Source of the DNA: Lysobacteraceae bacterium
GTDB lineage: Bacteria; Pseudomonadota; Gammaproteobacteria; Nevskiales; Nevskiaceae
NCBI GenBank assembly: GCA_013823855.1
Contig: PNMW01000011.1
Span: 62,001 to 126,000, forward strand
Length of the DNA stretch: 64,000 bases
Direction: 5' to 3'
Shown here: positions 48,259-56,365 of the stretch, piece after piece
How the letters are laid out: each line of letters begins with the position of its first letter
How positions within the stretch are numbered: the stretch's first letter is position 1
Translations under genes and position numbers: made by a program
The notes under the pieces: generated by a model
Told to the model about the DNA's origin: nothing
The model's input: only the letters and a program-made list of their open reading frames with translations
The model's database searches: none

Positions 48259-49362
48259 TCACGCGGGCAGCTCCAGCGGCAGGTAGATCGAGAAGATGGT
48301 GATGCCCGGACGCGACTGACATTCGATCAATCCTCCGTGGCTGTTGATCAGGTACTGAGCAATCGGCAGGCCAAGTCCCGTTCCTTCTGCGCGCGTGGTC
48401 ACCATCGGATAGAAGATTTTCTCAAGCATGGTCGGCGCGATGCCGCCGCCGTTGTCCTCGATGTCGATCTGCACCGCCAGCTTGTGACGCACGCCGCCGA
48501 TCGTGAACTGCCGGCGCATCCGGGTGCGCAGGGTGATCAGCGGCCGCTCGGGGCGCGGGCTGGCCGCGATCAGCGACTGCAGCGCGTTGCGCGCCAGGTT
48601 CAGCGCGGCCTGGATCAACTGCTCGCGGTCGACGCGCACTTCCGGGATCGACGGGTCGTAGTCGCGCTGGACGCAGAGCAGCGTGCGGCCTTCGGCTTCG
48701 ATCAGCTGGCGGACGTGCTCGAGCACTTCATGGATGTTGACCATCTCCTTCTGCGGCAGCCGGTTCGGGCCGAGCAGTCGGTTGACCAGGTTCTGCAGGC
48801 GATCGGCCTCGCGGATGATCACCCGCGTGTATTCGAGGTGTTCGGAATCCGGAAACTCCCGCTCCAGCAGCTGGGCTGCGCCGCGGATGCCGCCGAGCGG
48901 ATTCTTGATCTCGTGCGCCAGGCCGCGGATCAGCTCGCGGCTGGCGCGGTGCTGGGCCAGCAGCTGCTCGTCGCGGGAGATCCGCAGATGGCGATCCAGC
49001 GGCAGGATTTCCAGCACCAGGCTGGGCCCGGAGAACTGCGCCGGCGTGGCGGTGCAGTCGACCGTCAGGCTGTCGTGGCCGGCGTCGTCACCGGGGCGGC
49101 GCAGCTTCAGTTCGCGTTCGATGAAGCCGGTGCCGGTCTCGATCGAGCGCTTCAGGCGCGGCATCTGTTCGATCAGGTGAGGCACGGCGATGCTCAGGGC
49201 CTGGCCCTGGACATGGCGGCGGCTGACGCTGAACAGCGTCTCGGTCGCCGAGTTCAGATAAGTGACGCGCAGAGCCGAATCCAGCGTGATGATCGCCGTG
49301 GTCAGGCCATCGAGGATGCCGGCCGGCTGAACGCGGTTCAGCACGGGTAATTTCATCCGCAT
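48259..49362 (-). CDS. glnL: nitrogen regulation sensor kinase NtrB
   Basis: A 367-residue soluble histidine kinase/phosphatase for NtrC, controlled by PII. The PAS domain begins near DGLTTAIITLDSALRVTYLN. The phospho-acceptor His lies in GLAHEIKNPLGGIRGAAQLL, and the HATPase G boxes are DIEDNGGGIAP and GTGLGLPIAQYLI. There is no membrane segment, as expected for NtrB. It lies between a DUF4124 gene and ntrC. Confidence 0.97.
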   Translation of the reverse strand: MRMKLPVLNRVQPAGILDGLTTAIITLDSALRVTYLNSATETLFSVSRRHVQGQALSIAVPHLIEQMPRLKRSIETGTGFIERELKLRRPGDDAGHDSLTVDCTATPAQFSGPSLVLEILPLDRHLRISRDEQLLAQHRASRELIRGLAHEIKNPLGGIRGAAQLLEREFPDSEHLEYTRVIIREADRLQNLVNRLLGPNRLPQKEMVNIHEVLEHVRQLIEAEGRTLLCVQRDYDPSIPEVRVDREQLIQAALNLARNALQSLIAASPRPERPLITLRTRMRRQFTIGGVRHKLAVQIDIEDNGGGIAPTMLEKIFYPMVTTRAEGTGLGLPIAQYLINSHGGLIECQSRPGITIFSIYLPLELPA

Positions 49363-49402
49363 GTGTCAGCAAAATGTGAGCCAGATTGGTGCAGCGGCTG
49401 CA

Positions 49403-49927
49403 TCAGCGCAGCACGATCGGCGGTTTCACATGCACGGTGACCGGCGCTGCGCGGAGCACTTCGCGGCCATTGGCGGCGACGATGGCCACGCCGAGCTGAT
49501 GCTCGCCGCGTTCGACGTGCTCGAACAGCCAGGCGCTGGACAGCGTCGCCACCTTGTTCTGCTGCACGCCATCGAGAAAGAACAGCAGGCCCTCGCCGGG
49601 CTGCAGCGCGACGTCGACGGTCATGCCGATGCCGGCGCTGGCATCGCGGATGGTGTCGTCCGGCGCCGGCGAAACGATGCGGATGCCGCCCTTCGGTGGT
49701 GGTGGCGGCGCGGCGGCGCCGTCGCTGCCGCCGGACGCGGCGGCCGACGGGACGGCAGCGGCCGCCGGGCTGTAGGTCTGCAGCGGCGGCAGTTCGACCG
49801 GCCTGACGCCTTCCTTCGGCGGCTTGTCGCCGTAATGGACGACCTTGTTCTCGTCGACCCAGCGATAGACCTCGGCATCGGCCGGGAGCAGGTTCAGCAG
49901 CAGGGCGAAAGCCAGTAGTGCGCGCAT
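49403..49927 (-). CDS. DUF4124 exported protein
   Basis: A 174-residue periplasmic protein with a signal peptide (LLAFALLLNLLPADA), directly followed by a DUF4124 domain (VYRWVDENKVVHYGDKPP). An alanine/proline/glycine linker leads to a C-terminal Ig-like half (GMTVDVALQPGEGLLFFLDG). DUF4124 proteins lie between glnA and ntrB in Pseudomonas too. Function is unknown. The start at 49927 places the signal peptide first. Confidence 0.85.
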   Translation of the reverse strand: MRALLAFALLLNLLPADAEVYRWVDENKVVHYGDKPPKEGVRPVELPPLQTYSPAAAAVPSAAASGGSDGAAAPPPPPKGGIRIVSPAPDDTIRDASAGIGMTVDVALQPGEGLLFFLDGVQQNKVATLSSAWLFEHVERGEHQLGVAIVAANGREVLRAAPVTVHVKPPIVLR

Positions 49928-50037
49928 GCTTCGAAGATAGCGCCGCGCCGCGAAGCGCAGCAATCGGTGGCGGGCGAGCGGCGGCAACAGCCGGATTCGC
50001 GCCGGAACGCCGCGCCGGTGAAACGGCGCGGCAACGA

Positions 50038-50063
50038 AAATGCCCCCGTTTCCGGGGGCATTT
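50038..50063. terminator. glnA terminator
   Basis: An 11-bp stem AAATGCCCCCG/CGGGGGCATTT with a 4-nt loop. On the minus strand it ends with a T-rich stretch. It lies 86 bp after the glnA stop. Confidence 0.85.
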
Positions 50064-50087
50064 CGTGATCACCTCGACCGGGGAAAA

Positions 50088-50113
50088 CCACGGAATCCCT
50101 CGGGATTCCGTGG
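50088..50113. terminator. second hairpin downstream of glnA
   Basis: A 12-bp perfect stem (50088-50099 and 50102-50113) with almost no loop, closer to glnA than the first terminator and without a T-run. It may act as a 3' stabilising structure for glnA mRNA. Confidence 0.55.
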
Positions 50114-50148
50114 CAGACCAGCCGGGTACTGCTCGCGCTGGGCTTGGC

Positions 50149-51558
50149 TCAGAGCGAGTAATACATGTCGAATTCGATCGGATGCGTGGTCATGCGGAAG
50201 CGGGTCACTTCCTGCAGCTTCAGCTCGATGTAGGCATCGATCAGATCGTTGGTGAACACGCCGCCCTTGGTCAGGAACTCGCGGTCGGCGTCAAGGGCTT
50301 CGAGCGCCATGTCGAGGCTGTGGCAGACGCGCGGGATCAGCTTGTCCTCTTCCGGCGGCAGGTGGTAGAGGTCCTTGTCGGACGCTTCGCCCGGGTGGAT
50401 CTTGTTCTGGATGCCATCCAGGCCGGCCATCATCATCGCGGTGAACGCGAGGTAGGGGTTGGCCGAGGAATCCGGGAAGCGGACTTCGATGCGGCGGCCC
50501 TTCGGATTCGGCACGTACGGAATGCGGATCGAGGCCGAACGGTTGCGGGCCGAGTAGGCCAGCATCACCGGCGCTTCGAAGCCCGGCACCAGGCGCTTGT
50601 AGCTGTTGGTGCCCGGATTGGTGAACGCGTTCAGCGCCTTGGCGTGCTTCAGGATGCCGCCGATGTAGTACAGCGCGGTATCCGACAGGCCGCCGTAGCC
50701 GTCGCCGGCGAACAGGTTCTTGCCGTTGAGCGACAGCGACTGGTGGACGTGCATGCCCGAGCCGTTGTCGCCGACGATCGGCTTGGGCATGAAGGTGGCG
50801 GTCTTGCCGAACTGGTCGGCGACGTTCTGCACGACGTACTTCAGCTTCAGCACGTCATCGGCCTTCTGCACCAGCGTGCCGAACTTGACGCCGATTTCGC
50901 ACTGGCCGGCGGTGGCGACTTCGTGGTGATGCACTTCGACTTCCATGCCGACCGCTTCCAGCGTCTCGCACATGGCGGAGCGGATGTCCTGCAGCTGATC
51001 GACCGGCGGCACCGGGAAGTAGCCGCCCTTGATCGCCGGACGGTGGCCGGTGTTGCCTTCCGGATAGTCCTTGCCCGAGTTCCAGGCGGCGTTCTTCGCG
51101 TCGATGTAGACGTAGCAGCCCCAGGGGCCGGAGTCCGAACGGATCGAGTCGAAGATGAAGAATTCGTTTTCCGGGCCGAAGTACGCGGTGTCGGCGATGC
51201 CGGTCGACTGCAGGTAGGCCATGCCGCGCTTGGCGACCGAACGCGGATCGCGCTCGTAGCCCTGCATGGTCGCCGGCTCGATCACGTCGCAGCTCAGCAC
51301 CAGCGTGGTTTCTTCGAAGAACGGGTCGATGAACGCGGTGCCGGCTTCCGGCATCAGGATCATGTCGGATTCGTTGATGCCCTTCCAGCCGGCGATCGAC
51401 GAGCCGTCGAACATCTTGCCGTCGATGAACAGCTGCTCATCGATGGTGTGGGCCGGCACGGTGACGTGCTGCTCCTTGCCCTTGGTGTCGCAGAAGCGGA
51501 AGTCAACATACTTCACGCTCTTCTCGGTGATGATCTTGAGTACGTCTTTACCCGACAT
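50149..51558 (-). CDS. glnA: type I glutamine synthetase
   Basis: A 469-residue dodecameric enzyme that makes glutamine from glutamate and ammonia. Metal and substrate sites appear as [24 protein letters not shown] and [18 protein letters not shown]; the Arg loop is NRSASIRIP. The adenylylation site is Tyr398 ([10 protein letters not shown]), so the enzyme should be regulated by GlnE. An AGGAGA ribosome site and a sigma-54-like promoter precede the start, fitting control by the NtrBC pair downstream. Confidence 0.98.
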   Translation of the reverse strand: MSGKDVLKIITEKSVKYVDFRFCDTKGKEQHVTVPAHTIDEQLFIDGKMFDGSSIAGWKGINESDMILMPEAGTAFIDPFFEETTLVLSCDVIEPATMQGYERDPRSVAKRGMAYLQSTGIADTAYFGPENEFFIFDSIRSDSGPWGCYVYIDAKNAAWNSGKDYPEGNTGHRPAIKGGYFPVPPVDQLQDIRSAMCETLEAVGMEVEVHHHEVATAGQCEIGVKFGTLVQKADDVLKLKYVVQNVADQFGKTATFMPKPIVGDNGSGMHVHQSLSLNGKNLFAGDGYGGLSDTALYYIGGILKHAKALNAFTNPGTNSYKRLVPGFEAPVMLAYSARNRSASIRIPYVPNPKGRRIEVRFPDSSANPYLAFTAMMMAGLDGIQNKIHPGEASDKDLYHLPPEEDKLIPRVCHSLDMALEALDADREFLTKGGVFTNDLIDAYIELKLQEVTRFRMTTHPIEFDMYYSL

Positions 51559-51604
51559 GGGGGTCTCCTGGGGTGATGTGGCGCTTTGCAGCGGCCATAA
51601 GTTA

Positions 51605-51621
51605 AGCAGCAAATATGCCAG
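51605..51621 (-). promoter_or_regulatory. candidate sigma-54 promoter of glnA
   Basis: On the minus strand the site reads CTGGCATATTTGCTGCT. It has the GG and GC doublets with the exact 10-nt spacing of -24/-12 promoters, and matches YTGGCACG-N4-TTGCW at most positions. The predicted transcription start is about 35 nt before the glnA ATG. glnA is a classic NtrC/sigma-54 target. No clear NtrC-binding palindrome was found. Confidence 0.55.
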
Positions 51622-51675
51622 TGGTGGGCCGGGAACCCGGCGACTGGCGGCCTGAGTCATCCACGGCTAGCCGGG

Positions 51676-51954
51676 TCAGCCGCCCTTGCAACCGCGCAGG
51701 AAGGCTTCCAGCTGCTCGCCCTTGAAGCCTTCGTTGGCCGCGATCGTGGCGCAGACCTTGGCGCGCTGTTCGGGGCTCACGGTGGACGGCTTCGGCGTCG
51801 CGGCGTTGCCGAGGCAGGCCTTGATGAAGCTTTCCTGCTGATCGGCGGGAAGCTGCTTGGCCTGCGCGAAGCACTGCTCCGGGCTTTCGCCAGCGGCCTG
51901 GACGGCCAATGACGAGCACAGCGCCATCGATACCGCGATTGCGAGCCGCTTCAT
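51676..51954 (-). CDS. small exported PsiF-repeat-like protein
   Basis: A 92-residue protein with a signal peptide (LAIAVSMALCSSLAVQAAG). It has two cysteine-bracketed units, CFAQAKQLPADQQESFIKAC and CATIAANEGFKGEQLEAFL followed by RGC, which resemble the PsiF repeat of phosphate-starvation proteins. The four cysteines may form disulfides in the periplasm. Function is unknown. It is divergent from glyQ. Confidence 0.7.
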   Translation of the reverse strand: MKRLAIAVSMALCSSLAVQAAGESPEQCFAQAKQLPADQQESFIKACLGNAATPKPSTVSPEQRAKVCATIAANEGFKGEQLEAFLRGCKGG

Positions 51955-52085
51955 CCGAATGGTCTCCCCCGACGATCGTGGTCATGGTCGAGGCCGTCGA
52001 CACCGATCCCGCCGGTGCCGGGCCACGCCGTTTTTCGACGCGCCGGCAGCCTAGCACGGCCTCCTGAGGCCGCGCCGCCATTGGC

Positions 52086-52091
52086 TATACT
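52086..52091 (+). promoter_or_regulatory. candidate -10 box for glyQS
   Basis: TATACT lies about 63 bp before the glyQ start, with a weak CTGAGG -35 at 16-bp spacing (52064-52069). Confidence 0.35.
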
Positions 52092-52153
52092 CGCCGCCCG
52101 CCGCGGAAAACTGCCGCTGCGGCATCGAAATTCGCCGCAAAGACCGGATAGAC

Positions 52154-53074
52154 ATGACGTTAAAGCAAGGCATGACGTTCCAGGACCTCATCTTCACGCT
52201 GCAGACCTTCTGGGCCGACAAGGGCTGCGTCATCGTCCAGCCGCTGGACATGGAAGTCGGTGCCGGCACCTTTCACCCGGCGACCTTCCTGCGCGCGATC
52301 GGCCCGGAGCCGTGGAACGCCGCCTATGTCCAGCCCAGCCGCCGCCCGACCGACGGCCGCTACGGCGACAACCCGAACCGCCTGCAGCACTACTACCAGT
52401 TCCAGGTGCTGATGAAGCCGAGTCCGCCGGATATCCAGGATTTGTACCTGGAATCGCTGAAGGCACTCGGCTTCGACCTGCTGACGCACGATATCCGCTT
52501 CGTCGAGGACAACTGGGAATCGCCGACGCTGGGCGCCTGGGGCTTGGGCTGGGAAGTCTGGCTGAACGGCATGGAAGTCACACAGTTCACATACTTTCAA
52601 CAGGTTGGCGGGCTGGAATGCAAGCCGGTCGCCGGCGAGATCACCTACGGCCTCGAACGGCTGGCGATGTACATCCAGAAGGTCGAATCGGTCTATGACC
52701 TGGTCTGGTCCGACAAGGGCGGCAAGATCGTCACCTACGGCGACGTCTTCCACCAGAACGAAGTCGAGCAGAGCGCCTACAACTTCGAGCACGCCGACAC
52801 CGCAGCATTGTTCAAGCGTTTCGACGTCGCCGAAGCCGAGTGCAAGCATCTGATTTCATTGCCGGAACCGCTGCCGCTCCCGGCCTATGAGCGGGTGCTG
52901 CAGGCCTCGCACAGCTTCAACCTGCTCGATGCCCGCTCGGCGATCAGCGTCACCGAACGCCAGGGCTACATCCTCCGGGTACGCACCCTGGCACGCCTGT
53001 GCGCCGAGGCGTATTACAACGCGCGCGCGAAAATCGTCGGGTTTTCCCCGCTGACCCGCGAAAAGGCTGCCTGA
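52154..53074 (+). CDS. glyQ: glycine-tRNA ligase, alpha subunit
   Basis: A 306-residue catalytic class II subunit of the bacterial alpha2beta2 glycyl-tRNA synthetase. Characteristic blocks include [60 protein letters not shown] and [20 protein letters not shown]. Length is normal. An ATG at 52172 (MTFQDLIF) is an alternative start. It lies 2 nt before glyS. Confidence 0.97.
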   Translation: MTLKQGMTFQDLIFTLQTFWADKGCVIVQPLDMEVGAGTFHPATFLRAIGPEPWNAAYVQPSRRPTDGRYGDNPNRLQHYYQFQVLMKPSPPDIQDLYLESLKALGFDLLTHDIRFVEDNWESPTLGAWGLGWEVWLNGMEVTQFTYFQQVGGLECKPVAGEITYGLERLAMYIQKVESVYDLVWSDKGGKIVTYGDVFHQNEVEQSAYNFEHADTAALFKRFDVAEAECKHLISLPEPLPLPAYERVLQASHSFNLLDARSAISVTERQGYILRVRTLARLCAEAYYNARAKIVGFSPLTREKAA

Positions 53075-53076
53075 AC

Positions 53077-55266
53077 ATGACGACTTCTGCCCCGCTGCTG
53101 ATCGAGATCGGCTGCGAAGACTTGCCGGCGCGCTATGTCATGCCGCTGGCCGATGCGCTCGCCGCCGGCGTCACCGGTGGTCTGGCGAAGCGCGGCATCG
53201 CGCTCGGTGCCGCCCGCACGCTGGCCACCCCGCGGCGCATCGCCGTGCTGGTCGAGGCTGTCGCCGTGCAGCAGCCGGATCAGGCGCTCGAACTGGTCGG
53301 CCCGGCCACCAGCGCCGCGCTCAAGGACGGCCAGCCGACGCCGGCCGCGCTCGGCTTCGCCAGGAAGTGCGGCGTCGACTTCAGCCAGATCGGCGAGAAG
53401 AACGGCAAGCTGCGCTTTGCCCGCCTCGAAAAAGGCAAGGCAACGGCGTCGCTGTTGCCAGAAATATTCGAGGAAACCCTGAAATCGATGGATGAACTGG
53501 TGCCCAAGCGGATGCGCTGGGGCGAGGGTGGCAGCTTTGTGGCCACTGGCCACATGCCACCCGAGCGCCGTGCCATGGATGGCACGGCCGGGGTCACTGG
53601 ACAAGGTGTGGATCGCGCCATGGATGGCGGGGAAAGCCTTGTATGGAAAGAAGAAACCTTCGTCCGCCCGGTGCAGTGGCTGCTGGCGCTGCTCGGGCCT
53701 GACGTGGTGCCGCTGCGTCGCTTCGGCCTGGAATCGGGCCGCCTGAGCTACGGCCACCGCTTCCACGCGCCGGCGGCGATTTCGCTGGCTGATCCGTCGG
53801 CCTACGTCGAAAGTTTGAGAAACGCCAAGGTCTGGTCCGAGGTCGCGACCCGAAAGGCCGAAATCGAGCGGCAGATCAAGGCGGAAGCCGCGAAGATCGG
53901 TGGAACGGCAAGAATCGACGCCGGCCTGCTCGATGAAGTGACCGCGCTGGTCGAATGGCCGGTGGTCATTTCCGGCCGCATCGAGGAACGCTTCCTCGAA
54001 CTGCCGTCGGAAGTGATCGTGGCGACGGTCGAAACCAACCAGCGCTATTTCACGGTGTTCGACGGCGCCGGCAAGTTGCTGCCGGCGTTCATCACCATCG
54101 CCAACATCGAATCGAAGGACCCGGCGCAGATCGTTCAGGGCAACGAGCGCGTGGTCCGTCCGCGATTGAGCGATGCGCTGTTCTTTTGGAAGCAGGATTT
54201 GAAGGCTGGGCTCGCCCCGCTCGCGGACAAGCTAATTCATTCCACTTTTCAAGCCTCGCTGGGCGGGTACGCCGAGAAAGTTGGACGAGTAGAAAAGGCT
54301 GCGAACAGGGTGGCGTTCAAGCTGGAACTCTCCGAAGCTGATCGGATTGAAGTAGCGAAAGCTGCCCAGCATTCCAAATATGACCTCTTTACGAAGATGG
54401 TCTATGAATTCCCGGAGTTGCAGGGCCTGATTGGGGCGTACTACGCCAGCAACTGGGACCTTTCTCCGAAGGCAGCAAACGCCATTCGAGAGCACTACCT
54501 GCCGACGCAAGCCGGCACGCCGATTCCGTCGACTGTCGAAGGCCGCATCGTCGCGCTGGCCGACAAGCTCGACACCCTGACCGGCATCTTCGCGATCGGC
54601 CAGAAGCCGACCGCCAGCAAAGACCCTTACGCCTTGCGCAGGGCCGCGCTCGGCATTTTGCGCATCCTGATCGAAGGCCGGTTGCCGCTCGATCTTCGCG
54701 TCCTCTTGAAAGAAGCCTTGGACGAGCAGCCGGCCGGCAAGCGCGACGAAGCGACGCTGAAAGACCTGCTGAGCTTTGTCCAGGAACGCCATCGCGCCTG
54801 GCGGGTCGGCAGCACGGCGTTCGGGGCACCGATCACGGTCGAGATGTTCGAAGCGGTCGCTGCGCTCGGCATCACGCAACCGCTTGATTTCGAGGCCCGT
54901 CTGCGGGCGATCCACGGCTTCCTCGCGCTGCCGGAAGCGGCCAGCCTTGCCGCCGCCCACAAGCGCGTCCGCAACGTGCTGAAGCAGGCCGGCGACGGCG
55001 ACTCCGATGTCGATGCTGCGAAGTTCGAAAGCGAAGCGGAATCAGGGCTTTACGCAGCACTGAACGCGGTCAACGCGAATCCGGCATCCGACTACGCCGA
55101 ACGCCTGAAGCAGCTCGCCGGCCTGAAAGCGCCGGTCGATGCCTTTTTCACTGGTGTCATGGTCATGGCCGACGACCCGGTGGTGCGGGCGAACCGCCTG
55201 GCGCTGCTGCGGCAGCTCGATCGGGTCTGCCGCGAAGTGGCCGACATTTCCTGCCTGCCCGGCTGA
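53077..55266 (+). CDS. glyS: glycine-tRNA ligase, beta subunit, with palindromic insertion
   Basis: A 729-residue beta subunit that binds tRNA-Gly. Normal blocks include LLIEIGCEDLPARYV, VPKRMRWG, FVRPVQWLLALLG, YGHRFHAP and RPRLSDALFFWKQDL. Between residues about 150 and 192 there is an in-frame insertion of about 40 residues with two AMDG repeats, encoded by nested palindromes (53539-53629). E. coli and Pseudomonas proteins lack it at this point. A stretch at about 54181-54510 also uses more A/T-ending codons than the rest of the gene. The start at 53077 follows glyQ by 2 nt. Confidence 0.95.
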   Translation: MTTSAPLLIEIGCEDLPARYVMPLADALAAGVTGGLAKRGIALGAARTLATPRRIAVLVEAVAVQQPDQALELVGPATSAALKDGQPTPAALGFARKCGVDFSQIGEKNGKLRFARLEKGKATASLLPEIFEETLKSMDELVPKRMRWGEGGSFVATGHMPPERRAMDGTAGVTGQGVDRAMDGGESLVWKEETFVRPVQWLLALLGPDVVPLRRFGLESGRLSYGHRFHAPAAISLADPSAYVESLRNAKVWSEVATRKAEIERQIKAEAAKIGGTARIDAGLLDEVTALVEWPVVISGRIEERFLELPSEVIVATVETNQRYFTVFDGAGKLLPAFITIANIESKDPAQIVQGNERVVRPRLSDALFFWKQDLKAGLAPLADKLIHSTFQASLGGYAEKVGRVEKAANRVAFKLELSEADRIEVAKAAQHSKYDLFTKMVYEFPELQGLIGAYYASNWDLSPKAANAIREHYLPTQAGTPIPSTVEGRIVALADKLDTLTGIFAIGQKPTASKDPYALRRAALGILRILIEGRLPLDLRVLLKEALDEQPAGKRDEATLKDLLSFVQERHRAWRVGSTAFGAPITVEMFEAVAALGITQPLDFEARLRAIHGFLALPEAASLAAAHKRVRNVLKQAGDGDSDVDAAKFESEAESGLYAALNAVNANPASDYAERLKQLAGLKAPVDAFFTGVMVMADDPVVRANRLALLRQLDRVCREVADISCLPG
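53539..53629. repeat. palindromic element inserted in frame in glyS
   Basis: Three inverted repeats lie close together: GTGGCCA-C-TGGCCAC (53539-53553), GCCGTGCCAT-GG-ATGGCACGGC (53567-53588) and CGCCAT-GG-ATGGCG (53616-53629). The last two share the core GCCATGGATGGC. The block keeps the glyS frame and encodes extra residues. It looks like a protein-tolerated interspersed palindrome, comparable in behaviour to Rickettsia palindromic elements. Confidence 0.7.
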
Positions 55267-55274
55267 GCAATCGC

Positions 55275-55823
55275 ATGAAACTGGTGATCCTCGACCGCGA
55301 CGGCGTCATCAACGAAGACTCGCCGGACTTCATCAAGTCGGTCGCCGAATGGCAGCCGGTGCCGGGCAGCCTCGAAGCGATCACCCTGCTGTGCCAGGCC
55401 GGTTTCCGGGTCTTCGTGGCCTCGAACCAGTCCGGGATCGGCCGCGGCCTGCTCGATTTCGACGCCCTGTTCGCGATCCACGACAAGATGCAGCGGGCGC
55501 TGGCCGAACTCGGTGGCCGCATCGACGGCATCTTCTACGCACCGGAGCATCCGGACCAGGCCAGCGAGATGCGCAAGCCGGCCCCCGGCATGCTCAAGGA
55601 CCTCGCGAAGCGGCTGAATGTCAGCCTCGACGGCGTTCCGTTCGTCGGCGACTCCGGTTCCGATCTCGACGCCGCCCGCGCCGCTGGTGCACGCCCTGTT
55701 TTGGTGCTTTCCGGCAATGGTGAACGCACCAAAACAAAACACGATCTCGCCGGCGTCGAGGTTTTCCCGGATCTGATGCAGTTCGCGCGCACTCATATCG
55801 AGCGTGGCGCGGCCGCGGTTTGA
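55275..55823 (+). CDS. gmhB: D-glycero-beta-D-manno-heptose 1,7-bisphosphate phosphatase
   Basis: A 182-residue HAD phosphatase that removes the C7 phosphate in ADP-heptose synthesis for LPS. HAD motifs are LDRDGVINEDSPDF, ASNQSGIGRG and FVGDSGSDLDAARAAGARPV. The gene follows glyS by 8 bp, as in Pseudomonas. Usual GmhB proteins have a zinc loop CPH...CDCRKP; here it is YAPEHPDQASEMRKPAPG, so the zinc cysteines are missing. The catalytic Asp residues remain. Confidence 0.9.
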   Translation: MKLVILDRDGVINEDSPDFIKSVAEWQPVPGSLEAITLLCQAGFRVFVASNQSGIGRGLLDFDALFAIHDKMQRALAELGGRIDGIFYAPEHPDQASEMRKPAPGMLKDLAKRLNVSLDGVPFVGDSGSDLDAARAAGARPVLVLSGNGERTKTKHDLAGVEVFPDLMQFARTHIERGAAAV

Positions 55824-55835
55824 TGATCCGAGCGT

Positions 55836-56132
55836 TCAAACCCGGCGTAGCCACCAACCGGGCTGCCGGCGCTTGTGGGAGACGGCGAGCAGGAACAGCG
55901 GCTGGCCCTCGGAACTGCGAAAGATCAGCTCGAACGGAAAGCGCCGCATGCCGGCCTTGCGGATATTCGGTCGGCGGTCGAGGCGAAACCGCAACGGCCG
56001 ATCGACGATCTGGCGCATCAGCGCGTCGAACTCGGCGAGGTAATCGGCACCGAGACCGGGCCGGCAGCTTTCGTAGAAACGGATCGTTTCGAGGTGTTCG
56101 GCTTCCGCCGCCGGATGAAACCTGAAGCTCAA
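55836..56132 (-). CDS. ParE/RelE-type toxin
   Basis: A 98-residue basic protein of the ParE/RelE fold: FHPAAEAEHLETIRFYE at the N-terminus, then DRRPNIRKAGMRRFPFELIF and a C-terminal VSHKRRQPGWW. The start is TTG at 56132, overlapping the antitoxin stop (TTGA). Target (gyrase or ribosome-bound mRNA) cannot be told from sequence. It lies 12 bp from the convergent gmhB. Confidence 0.85.
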   Translation of the reverse strand: MSFRFHPAAEAEHLETIRFYESCRPGLGADYLAEFDALMRQIVDRPLRFRLDRRPNIRKAGMRRFPFELIFRSSEGQPLFLLAVSHKRRQPGWWLRRV

Positions 56133-56353
56133 CGCAGCAGGGCGCGAGCTCGCTTGCTGACGATTTCGGCAGGAATGGTTTCGACGATCCCGGTGTCGAT
56201 CTCCGTCGAGCGGTGTTCCGCTTCATCGAGCCAGCGTGCTGCGACATCGACGTCATCCACGGGATCGAGGCTGGCAAGCAGGCTCTGAGCGAGCGCTGCG
56301 CGATCTGCCGTCGGCAGGCGCAGCGCTTCGAGTTCGAGGGTTCGCAGGTTCAT
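56129..56353 (-). CDS. addiction-module antitoxin
   Basis: A 74-residue acidic protein of the putative addiction-module (CHP02574-like) type: LEALRLPTADRAALAQSLLA, with WLDEAEHRSTEIDTG in the middle and a C-terminal EIVSKRARALL. It precedes and overlaps the toxin gene, as in a typical ParDE-like pair. It starts 12 bp after the mxaL stop in the same direction, so it may be expressed from the mxa operon. Confidence 0.82.
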   Translation of the reverse strand: MNLRTLELEALRLPTADRAALAQSLLASLDPVDDVDVAARWLDEAEHRSTEIDTGIVETIPAEIVSKRARALLR

Positions 56354-56365
56354 GGCCAAACGCTA

